Shown: piece after piece, positions 25,861 to 33,818 of the stretch
Numbering within the stretch: position 1 is the first letter of the stretch
How the letters are laid out: every line of letters begins with the position of its first letter
DNA from: Microbacteriaceae bacterium
Lineage (GTDB): Bacteria; Actinomycetota; Actinomycetes; Actinomycetales; Microbacteriaceae
Assembly: GCA_009780695.1 (NCBI GenBank)
Contig: WQZN01000002.1
Span: forward strand, 248,001 to 312,000
Length of the DNA stretch: 64,000 nucleotides
Direction of reading: 5' to 3'
Notes under the pieces: generated by a model
What the model saw: only the letters and a program-made list of their open reading frames with translations
What the model was told of the DNA's origin: nothing
The model's database searches: none
Translations under genes and position numbers: made by a program

Positions 25861-26622
25861 ATGGACATCACCGGACGCACCGTTTTCATCCCCGGCGCGA
25901 CGAGCGGCATCGGCCTCGCTCTCGCCCTCCGCCTCCAGGCCCGCGGCAACACCGTCGTCATCGGCGGCCGCCGCACCGCCCTGCTCGACGAGCTCGCGCA
26001 GACGCACGGCTTCCACACCGTGCGCATCGACACGGCGGATGCCGCGAGCATCCGCACCGCGGCGGCCGAGGTCCTCGCGGCCCACCCCCACCTCGACACC
26101 GTCATCGCGATGGCCGGCATCATGCGCGTCGAGGACTGGACCGGCCCCGGCTTCCTCGCCGATGCCGAGGCGACCGTCACGACCAACCTGCTCGGCCCGA
26201 TCCGTCTCTTCTCGGCCTTCGTCGAGCAGCTGACGAGCCGGCCGGATGCCGCCTTCGTCACGGTCTCGAGCGGCCTCGCCCACGTGCCGCTGCGCGTCAC
26301 GCCCACCTACAACGCGACGAAGGCCGCGATCCACATGCTGAGCGAGTCGCTGCGCCTGCAGCTCGCCGGCACGAGCGTGAGGGTGCACGAGATCGTGCCG
26401 CCGGCCGTCGCGACCGAGCTGCTGCCGGGCCAGACCGAGAATCCGATCGCGATGCCGCTTGATGCGTTCGCCGACGAGGTCGTGCAGATCCTCGAGACGC
26501 AGCCCGACGTGCACGAGGTGCTCGTCGAGAACGTCGGCTTCCTGCGCTTCGCCGAGGTGCGCGGCGCCTACGAGCAGACGGTCGAGGCCCTCAACGGCAG
26601 CGATCGGCACGCCGCCGCCTGA
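25861..26622 (+). CDS. Short-chain dehydrogenase/reductase (DltE-like)
   Basis: 253-aa classical SDR. Nucleotide site is PGATSGIGLALALRLQ (Pro where Thr is usual). The catalytic Ser is in FVTVSSGLAHVP and the Tyr/Lys pair in PTYNATKAAIHM. EIVPPAVATELLPGQ resembles the DltE-type subgroup common next to MmyB regulators. NAD(P)H-dependent oxidoreductase in the cytosol; substrate unknown. Transcribed away from the XRE regulator. Its TGA (26620-26622) lies inside the first bases of the second 87-bp palindromic repeat. Confidence 0.9.
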   Translation: MDITGRTVFIPGATSGIGLALALRLQARGNTVVIGGRRTALLDELAQTHGFHTVRIDTADAASIRTAAAEVLAAHPHLDTVIAMAGIMRVEDWTGPGFLADAEATVTTNLLGPIRLFSAFVEQLTSRPDAAFVTVSSGLAHVPLRVTPTYNATKAAIHMLSESLRLQLAGTSVRVHEIVPPAVATELLPGQTENPIAMPLDAFADEVVQILETQPDVHEVLVENVGFLRFAEVRGAYEQTVEALNGSDRHAAA

Positions 26623-26704
26623 TCTGCGGAAACGGGTCGATTGTGCGGAGCGAAGCGCGGCATCCTCACGCTCGATCGACCCATCTCCGCTGAATCGGCA
26701 CGCC
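26618..26704. repeat. Family 2 palindromic repeat, copy 2 (87 bp)
   Basis: Starts CCTGATCTGCGG, overlapping the SDR stop codon, and ends TGAATCGGCACGCC. Inner arms begin GCGGAAACGGGTCGATTGTG at 26626 and close at 26690. Direct copy of 24831-24917; together the copies frame the XRE-SDR pair. Confidence 0.88.
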
Positions 26705-26751
26705 CCGCCGCAGCCACGTGAATGCCGGTGCCGCCGGGTACCCTCTCGCCT

Positions 26752-27876
26752 ATGACATTCCTGAACAGGAAGAGCCAGACGCAGACGACTCCGCCCGGCG
26801 GCACCGCGGCCCTGTGGGGCGACGGCTTCGGCCGCTTCGCCATGCGCTGCGTGCAGATCATCGCGGTGCTCGTCGTCGCGGCCGCCGCCGTGTGGGTGAT
26901 CACGAACGTGACGCTCGTCTTCATCCCGGTGACGCTCGCGCTGATCTTGTCCTGCGCGATCAACCCGCTCATGTCGTGGATGCGCCGGCGCGGCGTGCCC
27001 TCGCTGCTGGCCACGTGGATCGCCCTGCTGTCGATTCTCGTCGTGGTCGGCGGCCTGATGACCCTCATCGTGTGGGCCGTCGAGCACCAGTGGAAGCGGC
27101 TCGTGGAATCGGCGAGCGACGGCTTCACGCAGCTGCAGGGCTATCTCGACAAGCTGCCGGCGAGCATCATCAGCAGCGCCAACGTGCACAGCATCCAGAC
27201 CGAGATCGTCACCTATCTCACCTCGGCCCAGTTCGGCCGCGGCGCCCTGGCCGGCGTCGGGGTCGCCGCCGAGCTGGTGACCGGCCTGTTCCTCACCCTC
27301 GTCACCCTGTTCTTCTTCATGAAGGACGGCCCGCAGATCTGGGCGTTCCTGCTGCGGGTCGTCGAGGGCGAGCACCTCGCCCGCGCGCAGCGCATCGGCG
27401 ACAAGACCGTCTCGGTGCTCGGCGGCTACGTGCGCGGCACGGCGGGCGTGGCCGCGGCGGATGCCGTCGGCATCGGCGTCGGCCTCGCCATCGTCGGCGT
27501 GCCGCTCGCCTTCCCACTCGCCGTCATCGTCTTCATCACGGCCTTCATCCCGATCGTGGGCGCGACGATCGCCGGCGTGCTCGCGGCGCTCGTCGCCCTC
27601 GTCACGAACGGCCCCGTGGCGGCGATCATCGTCATCGCGATCGTCGTCGTGGTGAACCAGCTCGAGAGCCACCTGCTGCAGCCGCAGATCATGGGCCATT
27701 CGCTCAAGCTGCACCCGCTCGTCATCCTGCTCGCGCTGGCCGCGGGCTCGATCATCGGCGGCATCGTCGGGGCGGTGCTCGCCGTGCCGATCGCCGCGAC
27801 GGCCTGGGGCGTCATCAGCGTGTGGCGGGCGCCCGCGGTGCTCGCCGGCCCGCGGGTCAGCGCCGCGGTGCGATGA
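26752..27876 (+). CDS. AI-2E family transporter
   Basis: 374-aa polytopic protein of the AI-2 exporter (TqsA/YdiK/PerM) superfamily. Two N-terminal TMs with LALILSCAINPLMSWMRRRG are followed by an amphipathic region of about 80 residues and then TM clusters with LFFFMKDGPQIW, FITAFIPIVGATIAGVLA and VVVNQLESHLLQPQIMG, all conserved family blocks. Export of a small molecule or ion is the family theme; in some members it is Na+/H+ exchange. The ATG at 26752 is chosen; an in-frame start 30 nt upstream lacks a better site. The 3' end overlaps the convergent acyl-CoA ligase by 20 bp. Confidence 0.9.
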   Translation: MTFLNRKSQTQTTPPGGTAALWGDGFGRFAMRCVQIIAVLVVAAAAVWVITNVTLVFIPVTLALILSCAINPLMSWMRRRGVPSLLATWIALLSILVVVGGLMTLIVWAVEHQWKRLVESASDGFTQLQGYLDKLPASIISSANVHSIQTEIVTYLTSAQFGRGALAGVGVAAELVTGLFLTLVTLFFFMKDGPQIWAFLLRVVEGEHLARAQRIGDKTVSVLGGYVRGTAGVAAADAVGIGVGLAIVGVPLAFPLAVIVFITAFIPIVGATIAGVLAALVALVTNGPVAAIIVIAIVVVVNQLESHLLQPQIMGHSLKLHPLVILLALAAGSIIGGIVGAVLAVPIAATAWGVISVWRAPAVLAGPRVSAAVR

Positions 27877-29566
27877 ACCGCCCGGCCGCGGCATCCTCGA
27901 AGGCCTGCTTCTTCAAGATGAAGTGCTGCTTCTTGCCGGTCGCGGTGTACGGCAGGTCGTCGACGAAGGCGTAGCGGCGCGGCCGCTTGAAATCGGCGAG
28001 CCCCGGGTGGGCGCGGCAGTGCGCGTCGAGGTCGTCCGCGACCGCCTGCGGGTCGGCGGAGGCGTCGGGATGCCCCGGCTTCAGCCGCACGTAGGCGACC
28101 ACGACCTCGCCCCACTGTTCGTCCGCGAGCCCGGTGACGATCGAGTCGGCGATCGCGGGGTGCTCGGCGAGCGCCTCCTCGACCTGCACGGGGTGCACGT
28201 TCTCGCCGCCCGAGATGAGCATGTCGTCCTTGCGGCCGACGATCGTGACGATCTCGTTCCCGTCCCACGTGGCGAGGTCGCCCGGGTACATCCAGCCGCC
28301 GCGGAACTTCTCGGCCGTGCGCGCGGCGTCGGTGTACGCGTAACCCGCCTTGATCGTGCGCATGATGACCTCGCCGACGGTCTTGCCGTCCTTCGGCACG
28401 GTGTCGGTCGGCGCCGCGAAGCGGTCCTCGTAGACATGCACGACGGCGACGTCGTCGTCGATGCAGGCGCGGCCCGCGCTGCCGGCGAACTCGGGCAGGT
28501 CCTCGGGGCGCAGGAAGGTGTTCCAGAACGCCTCGGTGGTGCCGTAGCCGTTCATGAGCCGCGGATTGAGCGTCTGCTGGTAGCGGATCGCCGCGGCCTT
28601 CTCGAGCGGCGCGCCCATCGTGACGATGCCGCGCAGCGACGAGAGGTCGCGCGGCAGGCGGTCCTGCTCGTCGGCGAGGCGCTCGAGGTTGGTGGGGGCG
28701 CCGATGACGTAGGTGAGGCGGGAGTTCTGGATGCTGTCGAGCACCACGGCCTCGTCGAAGCGGCGCAGGCAGACCACCTCGGCGCCGACGAACAGCGCCG
28801 GGTTCGGGCCCGCGCAGTAGTTGCCGCCGCGGTGGAACCACGGCGACATGTTCATGGTCTTGTCGGTCGAGGCGAGCGGGAAGGCCATGATCACGTCGTG
28901 CGCCGAGAGCGTCTCGTTGAGCGAGGTGAGCGGCACGGCCTTCGGCATGCCGGTCGTGCCGCTCGTGTAGAGGCGGCTCGACTCGTCCCACACGGAGCCG
29001 TCCGCGGGGGCGCGGAAGCTCGGGGCGTCCTCGACCAGCAGATCCTCGAACGCGACCGAGCCGGGCAGCAGCTCGCCCTCGCCGACACCGGCGAGCAGCG
29101 CGGGCCTGTGGGTCGCGAGCTCGAGCGCCTGGGCGATGAGGGGCGTTTGCTCGCGCTCGTAGACGAACACGACGGGCTTGGACTCGTTCAGGATGTGCGC
29201 CGTCTCACCGGGGGAGAGGCGGAAGTTCATCGGCGAGCTGACGGCCCGCAGCCCCTGCGCCGCGACGTAGAGGAACGCGAACTCGGGCCGGTTCATGAGC
29301 TGGTAGCCCACGAGGTCGCCCGTGCCGACCCCCGCGCGCCGCAACCCCTCGACCAGCTGCCCGGTGACGACGCCGAGCTCGGCGTACGTCCACGAGCGGC
29401 CGGTCTCGGGGTCGCTGATCGCGGGGTGGTCCGCGTAGCGGTGGGTGTTGCGCTCGAAGCCCGAGGTCCAGGTGAAGTGGTGTTCGAAGACACCGGCCAA
29501 CTGGGTGATGTCGTAGCCCGTGCCGTTGGCGGACAGGCGTGCAGGCTGCTCAGGCTCCGTCGTCAT
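27857..29566 (-). CDS. Acyl-CoA synthetase (AMP-binding family)
   Basis: 569-aa adenylating enzyme forming acyl-CoA from a carboxylic acid, ATP and CoA. P-loop is RLYTSGTTGMPKAVPL; A5 region is MNGYGTTEAFWNT; A7/A8 are GGWMYPGDLATWDGN and IVGRKDDMLISGGENVHPVQ; the C-terminal A10 lysine lies in PYTATGKKQHF. The pattern is that of the FadD-like medium/long-chain group. Single gene, convergent with and slightly overlapping the AI-2E transporter gene. Substrate length cannot be told. Confidence 0.9.
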   Translation of the reverse strand: MTTEPEQPARLSANGTGYDITQLAGVFEHHFTWTSGFERNTHRYADHPAISDPETGRSWTYAELGVVTGQLVEGLRRAGVGTGDLVGYQLMNRPEFAFLYVAAQGLRAVSSPMNFRLSPGETAHILNESKPVVFVYEREQTPLIAQALELATHRPALLAGVGEGELLPGSVAFEDLLVEDAPSFRAPADGSVWDESSRLYTSGTTGMPKAVPLTSLNETLSAHDVIMAFPLASTDKTMNMSPWFHRGGNYCAGPNPALFVGAEVVCLRRFDEAVVLDSIQNSRLTYVIGAPTNLERLADEQDRLPRDLSSLRGIVTMGAPLEKAAAIRYQQTLNPRLMNGYGTTEAFWNTFLRPEDLPEFAGSAGRACIDDDVAVVHVYEDRFAAPTDTVPKDGKTVGEVIMRTIKAGYAYTDAARTAEKFRGGWMYPGDLATWDGNEIVTIVGRKDDMLISGGENVHPVQVEEALAEHPAIADSIVTGLADEQWGEVVVAYVRLKPGHPDASADPQAVADDLDAHCRAHPGLADFKRPRRYAFVDDLPYTATGKKQHFILKKQAFEDAAAGRFIAPRR

Positions 29567-29587
29567 GACGACGAGTCTAGGGTTCGC

Positions 29588-29776
29588 TCAGTCGCGACCC
29601 GTCGCCTTGTGGAACGCGTCCTTGAGCGCGTCGCCCGCCTTCTCGACGTGGGCCTTCGCCTGGTCGACGCGGCCCTCGCGCTCGAGTTCCTCGTCACCGG
29701 TCGCCTTGCCGACGGCCTCCTTGCCCTTGCCGACCCATTCGTCGGCGCTGTGGCGTGCCTTGTCGGACATCGACAT
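29588..29776 (-). CDS. CsbD family stress protein
   Basis: 62-aa hydrophilic, helical protein: MSMSDKARHSADEWVGKGKE, then AVGKATGDEELEREGRVDQA. This is the CsbD pattern of a small general-stress protein of unknown biochemistry. The start at 29776 follows the strong Shine-Dalgarno GAGGAGG 8-9 nt upstream. It sits alone between the acyl-CoA ligase and a small membrane protein gene. Confidence 0.92.
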   Translation of the reverse strand: MSMSDKARHSADEWVGKGKEAVGKATGDEELEREGRVDQAKAHVEKAGDALKDAFHKATGRD

Positions 29777-29824
29777 GGTCCGACCTCCTCTCCTCACGGG
29801 GTCGATACCCGCGTGGGAGGGGAT

Positions 29825-29858
29825 GAAAACGGCCGCACAGCCCGAAGGCTGCGCGGCC
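29825..29858 (-). terminator. Intrinsic terminator with UUCG tetraloop
   Basis: On the minus strand GGCCGCGCAGCC, TTCG, GGCTGTGCGGCC form a 12-bp stem with one mismatch and an extra-stable UUCG loop. It is followed by GTTTTC. It lies 17 bp past the stop of the four-TM protein gene (29876-30310). Confidence 0.9.
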
Positions 29859-29875
29859 GGATCAGTGGCGGCTGT

Positions 29876-30310
29876 CTACCAGCGCGGCTTCTCGGCCTGC
29901 TCGGCCGAGACGACCGCGAACACGGCGGTGGCGACGAAGATCGCGACGACCGCGGCCTGCACGATGACCATCACGACCGGCAGGAACGGCACGATCGAGA
30001 GGATCGCCCACGCGGCGCCGACGACGAGCACGGGCAGCCACGCGAGGGTCTTGCGGGCGTAGGCCGCGACGCCGATGACGACGGCGACCACGACGGTGGT
30101 CTGGAAGAACGGGGTGGAGAGGTCGGAGTGGTTGATCCACGTCACGACGAGCGTGTAGAGCCAGAACAGCGCGAGCAGGACCGAGACGACGCCGACGAGC
30201 GCGGCGCCGAGCGGCGCCGGGATGCGGCGGGCGAGGCCGGCGACGAAGGGGGAGTTCTGAACGCCGTCTTCGTGGCTGACGGCAGGCGCTGCGTTCACGG
30301 TCACGAGCAT
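29876..30310 (-). CDS. Four-TM hypothetical membrane protein
   Basis: 144-aa protein with a short Asp/Glu-containing N-terminus (MLVTVNAAPAVSHEDGV), then four closely spaced TM segments (about residues 32-55, 66-84, 88-106, 108-132) and the tail EQAEKPRW. No recognised domain. The ATG at 30310 lies 38 bp past the end of the GH15 gene on the same strand. Followed by a strong terminator. Confidence 0.75.
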   Translation of the reverse strand: MLVTVNAAPAVSHEDGVQNSPFVAGLARRIPAPLGAALVGVVSVLLALFWLYTLVVTWINHSDLSTPFFQTTVVVAVVIGVAAYARKTLAWLPVLVVGAAWAILSIVPFLPVVMVIVQAAVVAIFVATAVFAVVSAEQAEKPRW

Positions 30311-30348
30311 GATCCTATCGGGTCGCACCGGCCGTGATCGGCTCGGCG

Positions 30349-32154
30349 CTAGCGCGTCAGCTCGGCGTCCGAGAGGGCGTCGACGGCGCGCACGAGCGCG
30401 AGGTGCGAGAGCGCCTGCGGCGTGTTGCCCGCCTGCCGCCGCGCGACCGGGTCGTACTCCTCCGAGATGAGGCCGACGTCGTTCGCGATGCCGAGCACGC
30501 GATCGATGAGGGCGGATGCCTCGTCGCGCCGCCCCGAGCGCGCGTACTGCTCGGCGAGCCACAGCGAGCACGCCAGGAACGGGTTCTCGCCGGGCGGCAG
30601 CCCGTCGACGCCGGTCTCGGTGACGTACCGGTCGACGAGGCCGTGGTGCACGAGCTCGCCCTCGATGCGCGCGACCGTGGCGAGCATGCGCGGGTCGTCG
30701 GGGGCGCAGAAGCCCACCTGGGGCAGCTGCAGCAGCGCGGCGTCCACGTGCGCGGCCCCTGCGAACTGGACGAACGCGCCCGTCGCGGCGTCGACGTGAT
30801 GGGCGTCGATGTCGGCGCGGATGTCGTCGCGCACCTGCGCCCAGCGCTGCGCCGGCCCCCGCATGCCGTGCTTCTGCACGGCTTCGACGCCGCGGTCGAA
30901 GGCGGCCCAGGCCATCGCGCGCGAGTGGGTGAAGGCGCGTGCCTCGCCCCGGATCTCCCAGATGCCCTGGTCGGGCGTGCGCCACACCTTCTCGAGGTGC
31001 TCGAGCAGCGCGCGCTGCAGCCCCCACGACACCGGGGTCTCGGCGACGCCGGCGTCGCGCGCGGTCGAGAAGGCGAGCATGACCTCGCCGATGACATCCG
31101 CCTGGAACTGCTCCGAGGCCGCGTTGCCGATGCGCACGGGGGACGCCCCCTGATAGCCCGGCAGGCTCGTCAGCTCGCGCTCGGGCAGATCGCGCTCGCC
31201 CCCGAGCCCGTACATGATCTGCACGTCGGCGGGGTCGCCCGCGATCGCGCGCAGCATCCACTGCTGCCACTTCGCGACCTCGCCCTCGAAGCCGTGGCGG
31301 GCGAGCACGTCGATGGCGAGCGAGGCGTCGCGCAACCACACGAAGCGGTAGTCCCAGTTGCGCTCGCCGCCGAAGGCCTCGGGCAGCGACGTGGTCGCGG
31401 CGGCGACGATGCCGCCCGTCGTCTCGAGGGTGAGCACGCGCAGCACGAGCATCGAGCGCAGCACGGCCTCGTGGTACGGGCCGTCGTCGGGGTGGGTGCA
31501 CCCGTCGAGCCAGCCCGACCACCAGCGCCGGGTCGCGTCGAGGGCCGCCTCGACGTCGAGCGGCGGCGGCAGCTCGTGGTGGCTCGGGAACCAGGTGAGC
31601 ACGACGTCCACCGTCTCGCCCGCGCTCACGGTGAAGCGGCCCGTGTGCTTGTGGTCGGAGCCGCGCAGCGCCGGCCCGCGCAGCACGGCGGCGTTCGGCC
31701 CGGCGATCGCCACGATCTCGGGCGGGGTGGCGTCGCGGTGCTGGCTCACCCACGGCACGGTCGCGCCGTAGTCGAAGCGCAGCCGCAGTTCCTGCTCGAG
31801 CTCGACGGTGCCCGTCACACCGCGGACGCGGCGCACGACATCCACCCGCCGATCGCCCACCGGCATCACGTCGGTCACCTCGACGACGCCGCTCGGCGTC
31901 GTCCACGTGGTGACGAGGGTGAAGCCCGCGCCGTCGTAGCGCCGCTCGGCGGTGACGCCGTGCCCGTCGGAGGCGGATGCCTCAGCCGGCGCGAGCTGCC
32001 ACCGCCCGTTCTCCTCGTCGCCGAGGAGCGCGCCGAAGACGCTGGGGGAGTCGAAGCGGGGCAGGCAGAGCCAGTCGACGCTGCCGTCGCGGCCCACGAG
32101 CGCCGCGCTGAAGCAGTCGCCGATGAGGGCGTAGTCCTCGATCGCGAGAGTCAT
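30349..32154 (-). CDS. GH15 family trehalase or glucoamylase
   Basis: 601-aa glycoside hydrolase of the GH15 actinobacterial type. An N-terminal beta-sandwich domain (MTLAIEDYALIGDCFSAALV, WLCLPRFDSPSVFGALLG) is followed by an (alpha/alpha)6 barrel with NWDYRFVWLRDASLAIDVLA. The catalytic-acid region is GIWEIRG (Glu near 400) with FTHSRAMAWAA, and the second conserved Glu region is LISEEYDPVARRQAGNTPQA. Cytosolic, no signal peptide. Mycobacterial trehalase belongs to this family and otsAB lies nearby, so trehalose hydrolysis is a good guess; maltodextrin hydrolysis is the alternative. The ATG at 32154 gives the family N-terminus. Confidence 0.88.
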   Translation of the reverse strand: MTLAIEDYALIGDCFSAALVGRDGSVDWLCLPRFDSPSVFGALLGDEENGRWQLAPAEASASDGHGVTAERRYDGAGFTLVTTWTTPSGVVEVTDVMPVGDRRVDVVRRVRGVTGTVELEQELRLRFDYGATVPWVSQHRDATPPEIVAIAGPNAAVLRGPALRGSDHKHTGRFTVSAGETVDVVLTWFPSHHELPPPLDVEAALDATRRWWSGWLDGCTHPDDGPYHEAVLRSMLVLRVLTLETTGGIVAAATTSLPEAFGGERNWDYRFVWLRDASLAIDVLARHGFEGEVAKWQQWMLRAIAGDPADVQIMYGLGGERDLPERELTSLPGYQGASPVRIGNAASEQFQADVIGEVMLAFSTARDAGVAETPVSWGLQRALLEHLEKVWRTPDQGIWEIRGEARAFTHSRAMAWAAFDRGVEAVQKHGMRGPAQRWAQVRDDIRADIDAHHVDAATGAFVQFAGAAHVDAALLQLPQVGFCAPDDPRMLATVARIEGELVHHGLVDRYVTETGVDGLPPGENPFLACSLWLAEQYARSGRRDEASALIDRVLGIANDVGLISEEYDPVARRQAGNTPQALSHLALVRAVDALSDAELTR

Positions 32155-32171
32155 GTCGAGGCGGTACCCGA

Positions 32172-32633
32172 TCAGGCGGCCTTGTTGTCCTCGTCGATCA
32201 CGGCGACGGGGCCGGTGACCGGGCGCTTGAGGTCGGCCCAGCGGGTGATGGGCGCGGGCTCCCACCGCAGAGCGGCGGGCTCGTCGGCCTCGTCCTCGAC
32301 CTCGGACGCCGCGCCGACGGGGGCGGTGCGCGGTGCGCGCAGCAGACCGAGAGGACCGCCGGCCAGCTCGTCGCGGGCGACGGCGTTGGCCTCGCGCGCG
32401 GCCGAGATGCCCGCGGTGACGGTCGTGGCGATCGAGTGCACGAGGACCTCGTGGAAGATCGAGTCGGTCTGTTCGTCCGAGCGGCGCGCGACGGTCCACT
32501 CGCCGTCCTCGCCGAAGACGGACTCGAGGGAGCGCTGGACAGCGGCGAAGACGAGCTCGTCAGTGAGCTCGGGCGACACCGGTGCGGGTGCCGCCGGCGC
32601 AGGAGCGGCGTGCTTGCGGCGACCGAAGAACAT
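32172..32633 (-). CDS. Conserved hypothetical protein
   Basis: 153-aa soluble protein. Basic N-terminus MFFGRRKHAAPAPAAPAP, then a helical, mildly acidic body with RRSDEQTDSIFHEVLVHS and AREANAVARDELAGGPLG, and a C-terminus rich in Ala, Glu and Pro. No TM segment, signal peptide or motif I recognise. It ends 17 bp before the GH15 start on the same strand and probably shares its transcript. Confidence 0.7.
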   Translation of the reverse strand: MFFGRRKHAAPAPAAPAPVSPELTDELVFAAVQRSLESVFGEDGEWTVARRSDEQTDSIFHEVLVHSIATTVTAGISAAREANAVARDELAGGPLGLLRAPRTAPVGAASEVEDEADEPAALRWEPAPITRWADLKRPVTGPVAVIDEDNKAA

Positions 32634-32653
32634 GCCCTGATTCTGACGCGAAT

Positions 32654-32854
32654 TCAGCGCGCATCAGGGGAGACACGCCGCGCGGATTCTTCGCGGACCG
32701 TCACGAAGGCGGCGACCAGGCCGACGCCCCAGAGGGCCCAGAGCGCCCAGGTGCGTTGCCCCAGCTCGGGGCGCCTGCTCGCCTTGGCGACGGGCACGAC
32801 CGCGAGGGCCGAGGCGATCAGTCGCGGGCTCAGCGCGTACTTGCGGAGCGTCAT
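32654..32854 (-). CDS. Small single-TM hypothetical protein
   Basis: 66-aa basic protein (MTLRKYALSPRLIASALAVV, then PVAKASRRPELGQRTW) with one clear TM segment at about residues 36-52 (WALWALWGVGLVAAFV). The ATG at 32854 overlaps the TGA of the upstream TIM-barrel gene, which supports that it is translated. No known family. Confidence 0.65.
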   Translation of the reverse strand: MTLRKYALSPRLIASALAVVPVAKASRRPELGQRTWALWALWGVGLVAAFVTVREESARRVSPDAR

Positions 32855-33699
32855 GCCCCCACGCTAGCCGCAGGGTCGGTCGTCGGGGCGTCCTTCTCGT
32901 CCCCCTGCGCCGCCTGCCCGGTGTGCCGCCGCGCGAACTCGACCGTCTCGACGAGCAACGCCAGGCGCTCTTCATCGGAACGGGCCTTGCGCGTGTTGAC
33001 CTCGGCGACGACCTGGCCGTCCCAGCCCTGCTCGGCGAGCAGGGCGAGCACCTCGGCGACGGGCTGCGTGCCGTGGCCGGGCAGCGCGTGCTCGTCGAAG
33101 ATGCGGCCCTCGTCGGCGCTCATGGTGCCGTCGCACAGGTGCACGTGGCGCAGTCGCTCGCCGAAGCCGACCGCGAGGTCGTAGCTGCTCTGCCCGGCGA
33201 GGGAGGCGTGCGAGAAGTCGAGGGTGACCGAGTCGCAGTCGAAGTCGGTCGGGTCCCAGCCGGGCATGTACGCCTTCATGGAACGGCCGGCGGCCTTCCA
33301 CGGGAACATGTTCTCCACCGCGATCTGCACGCCGTAGGTGTTCGCGGTCTCGCGCACGATCTGCAGGAAGTCGACCGCGTACTCGGCCTGCCAGCGGAAC
33401 GGCGGGTGCACGACGACCGATTCGGCGCCGACGGATGCCGCGAGCCCGGCGCTCTTCTCGAGCTTGACCTTCGGGTCGCGGCCCCAGACGAAGTGCGTGA
33501 GCAGCAGCACCGGGGCGTGGATCGACATGATCGGCTGCTCGTAGCGCTCGGACATCTTCAGCAGCGCCTCTGCGCTCTGCGTCCGCTCGTCGCGGGTCAC
33601 CATGACCTCGACGCCGTCGAACCCGGCTTCGCGGGAGAGGCGGAAGCCGTGCTCAGTCGAAAGTGGGTACACGCAGGACGTGCTCATACCGATGCGCAT
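32851..33699 (-). CDS. Sugar phosphate isomerase/epimerase (xylose isomerase-like TIM barrel)
   Basis: 282-aa AP-endonuclease-2/IolE-type TIM barrel. MRIGMSTSCVYPLSTEHGFR, IMSIHAPVLLLTHF, VVVHPPFRWQ, IAVENMFPWK and VTLDFSHASLAGQ supply the usual metal-binding His/Glu/Asp ligands, and RHVHLCDGTMS closes the barrel. Soluble. Substrate unknown; relatives isomerise sugars or inositol derivatives. The chosen ATG at 33699 gives the family start. It is divergent from otsA and overlaps the small single-TM gene downstream. Confidence 0.8.
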   Translation of the reverse strand: MRIGMSTSCVYPLSTEHGFRLSREAGFDGVEVMVTRDERTQSAEALLKMSERYEQPIMSIHAPVLLLTHFVWGRDPKVKLEKSAGLAASVGAESVVVHPPFRWQAEYAVDFLQIVRETANTYGVQIAVENMFPWKAAGRSMKAYMPGWDPTDFDCDSVTLDFSHASLAGQSSYDLAVGFGERLRHVHLCDGTMSADEGRIFDEHALPGHGTQPVAEVLALLAEQGWDGQVVAEVNTRKARSDEERLALLVETVEFARRHTGQAAQGDEKDAPTTDPAASVGA

Positions 33700-33806
33700 C
33701 GCATTCAGGTTACGCCGCTCACATGAACGTGCGGTGTCCGAATGCGCTGCGGCGAACACCTGGCAGGTGGCTCGGTGCCGCCTGATAGCCTCGAAAACGT
33801 TTGGAC

Positions 33807-33811
33807 GGAGG
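33807..33811 (+). promoter_or_regulatory. Shine-Dalgarno that points to an ATT start for otsA
   Basis: GGAGG lies exactly 7 nt before ATT (33819-33821) in the otsA frame. No ATG, GTG or TTG sits at proper spacing. The TTG at 33801 is upstream of the site, and the next GTG (33849) falls in the conserved core VIVSNRLPV. Confidence 0.5.
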
Positions 33812-33818
33812 TACCCCC

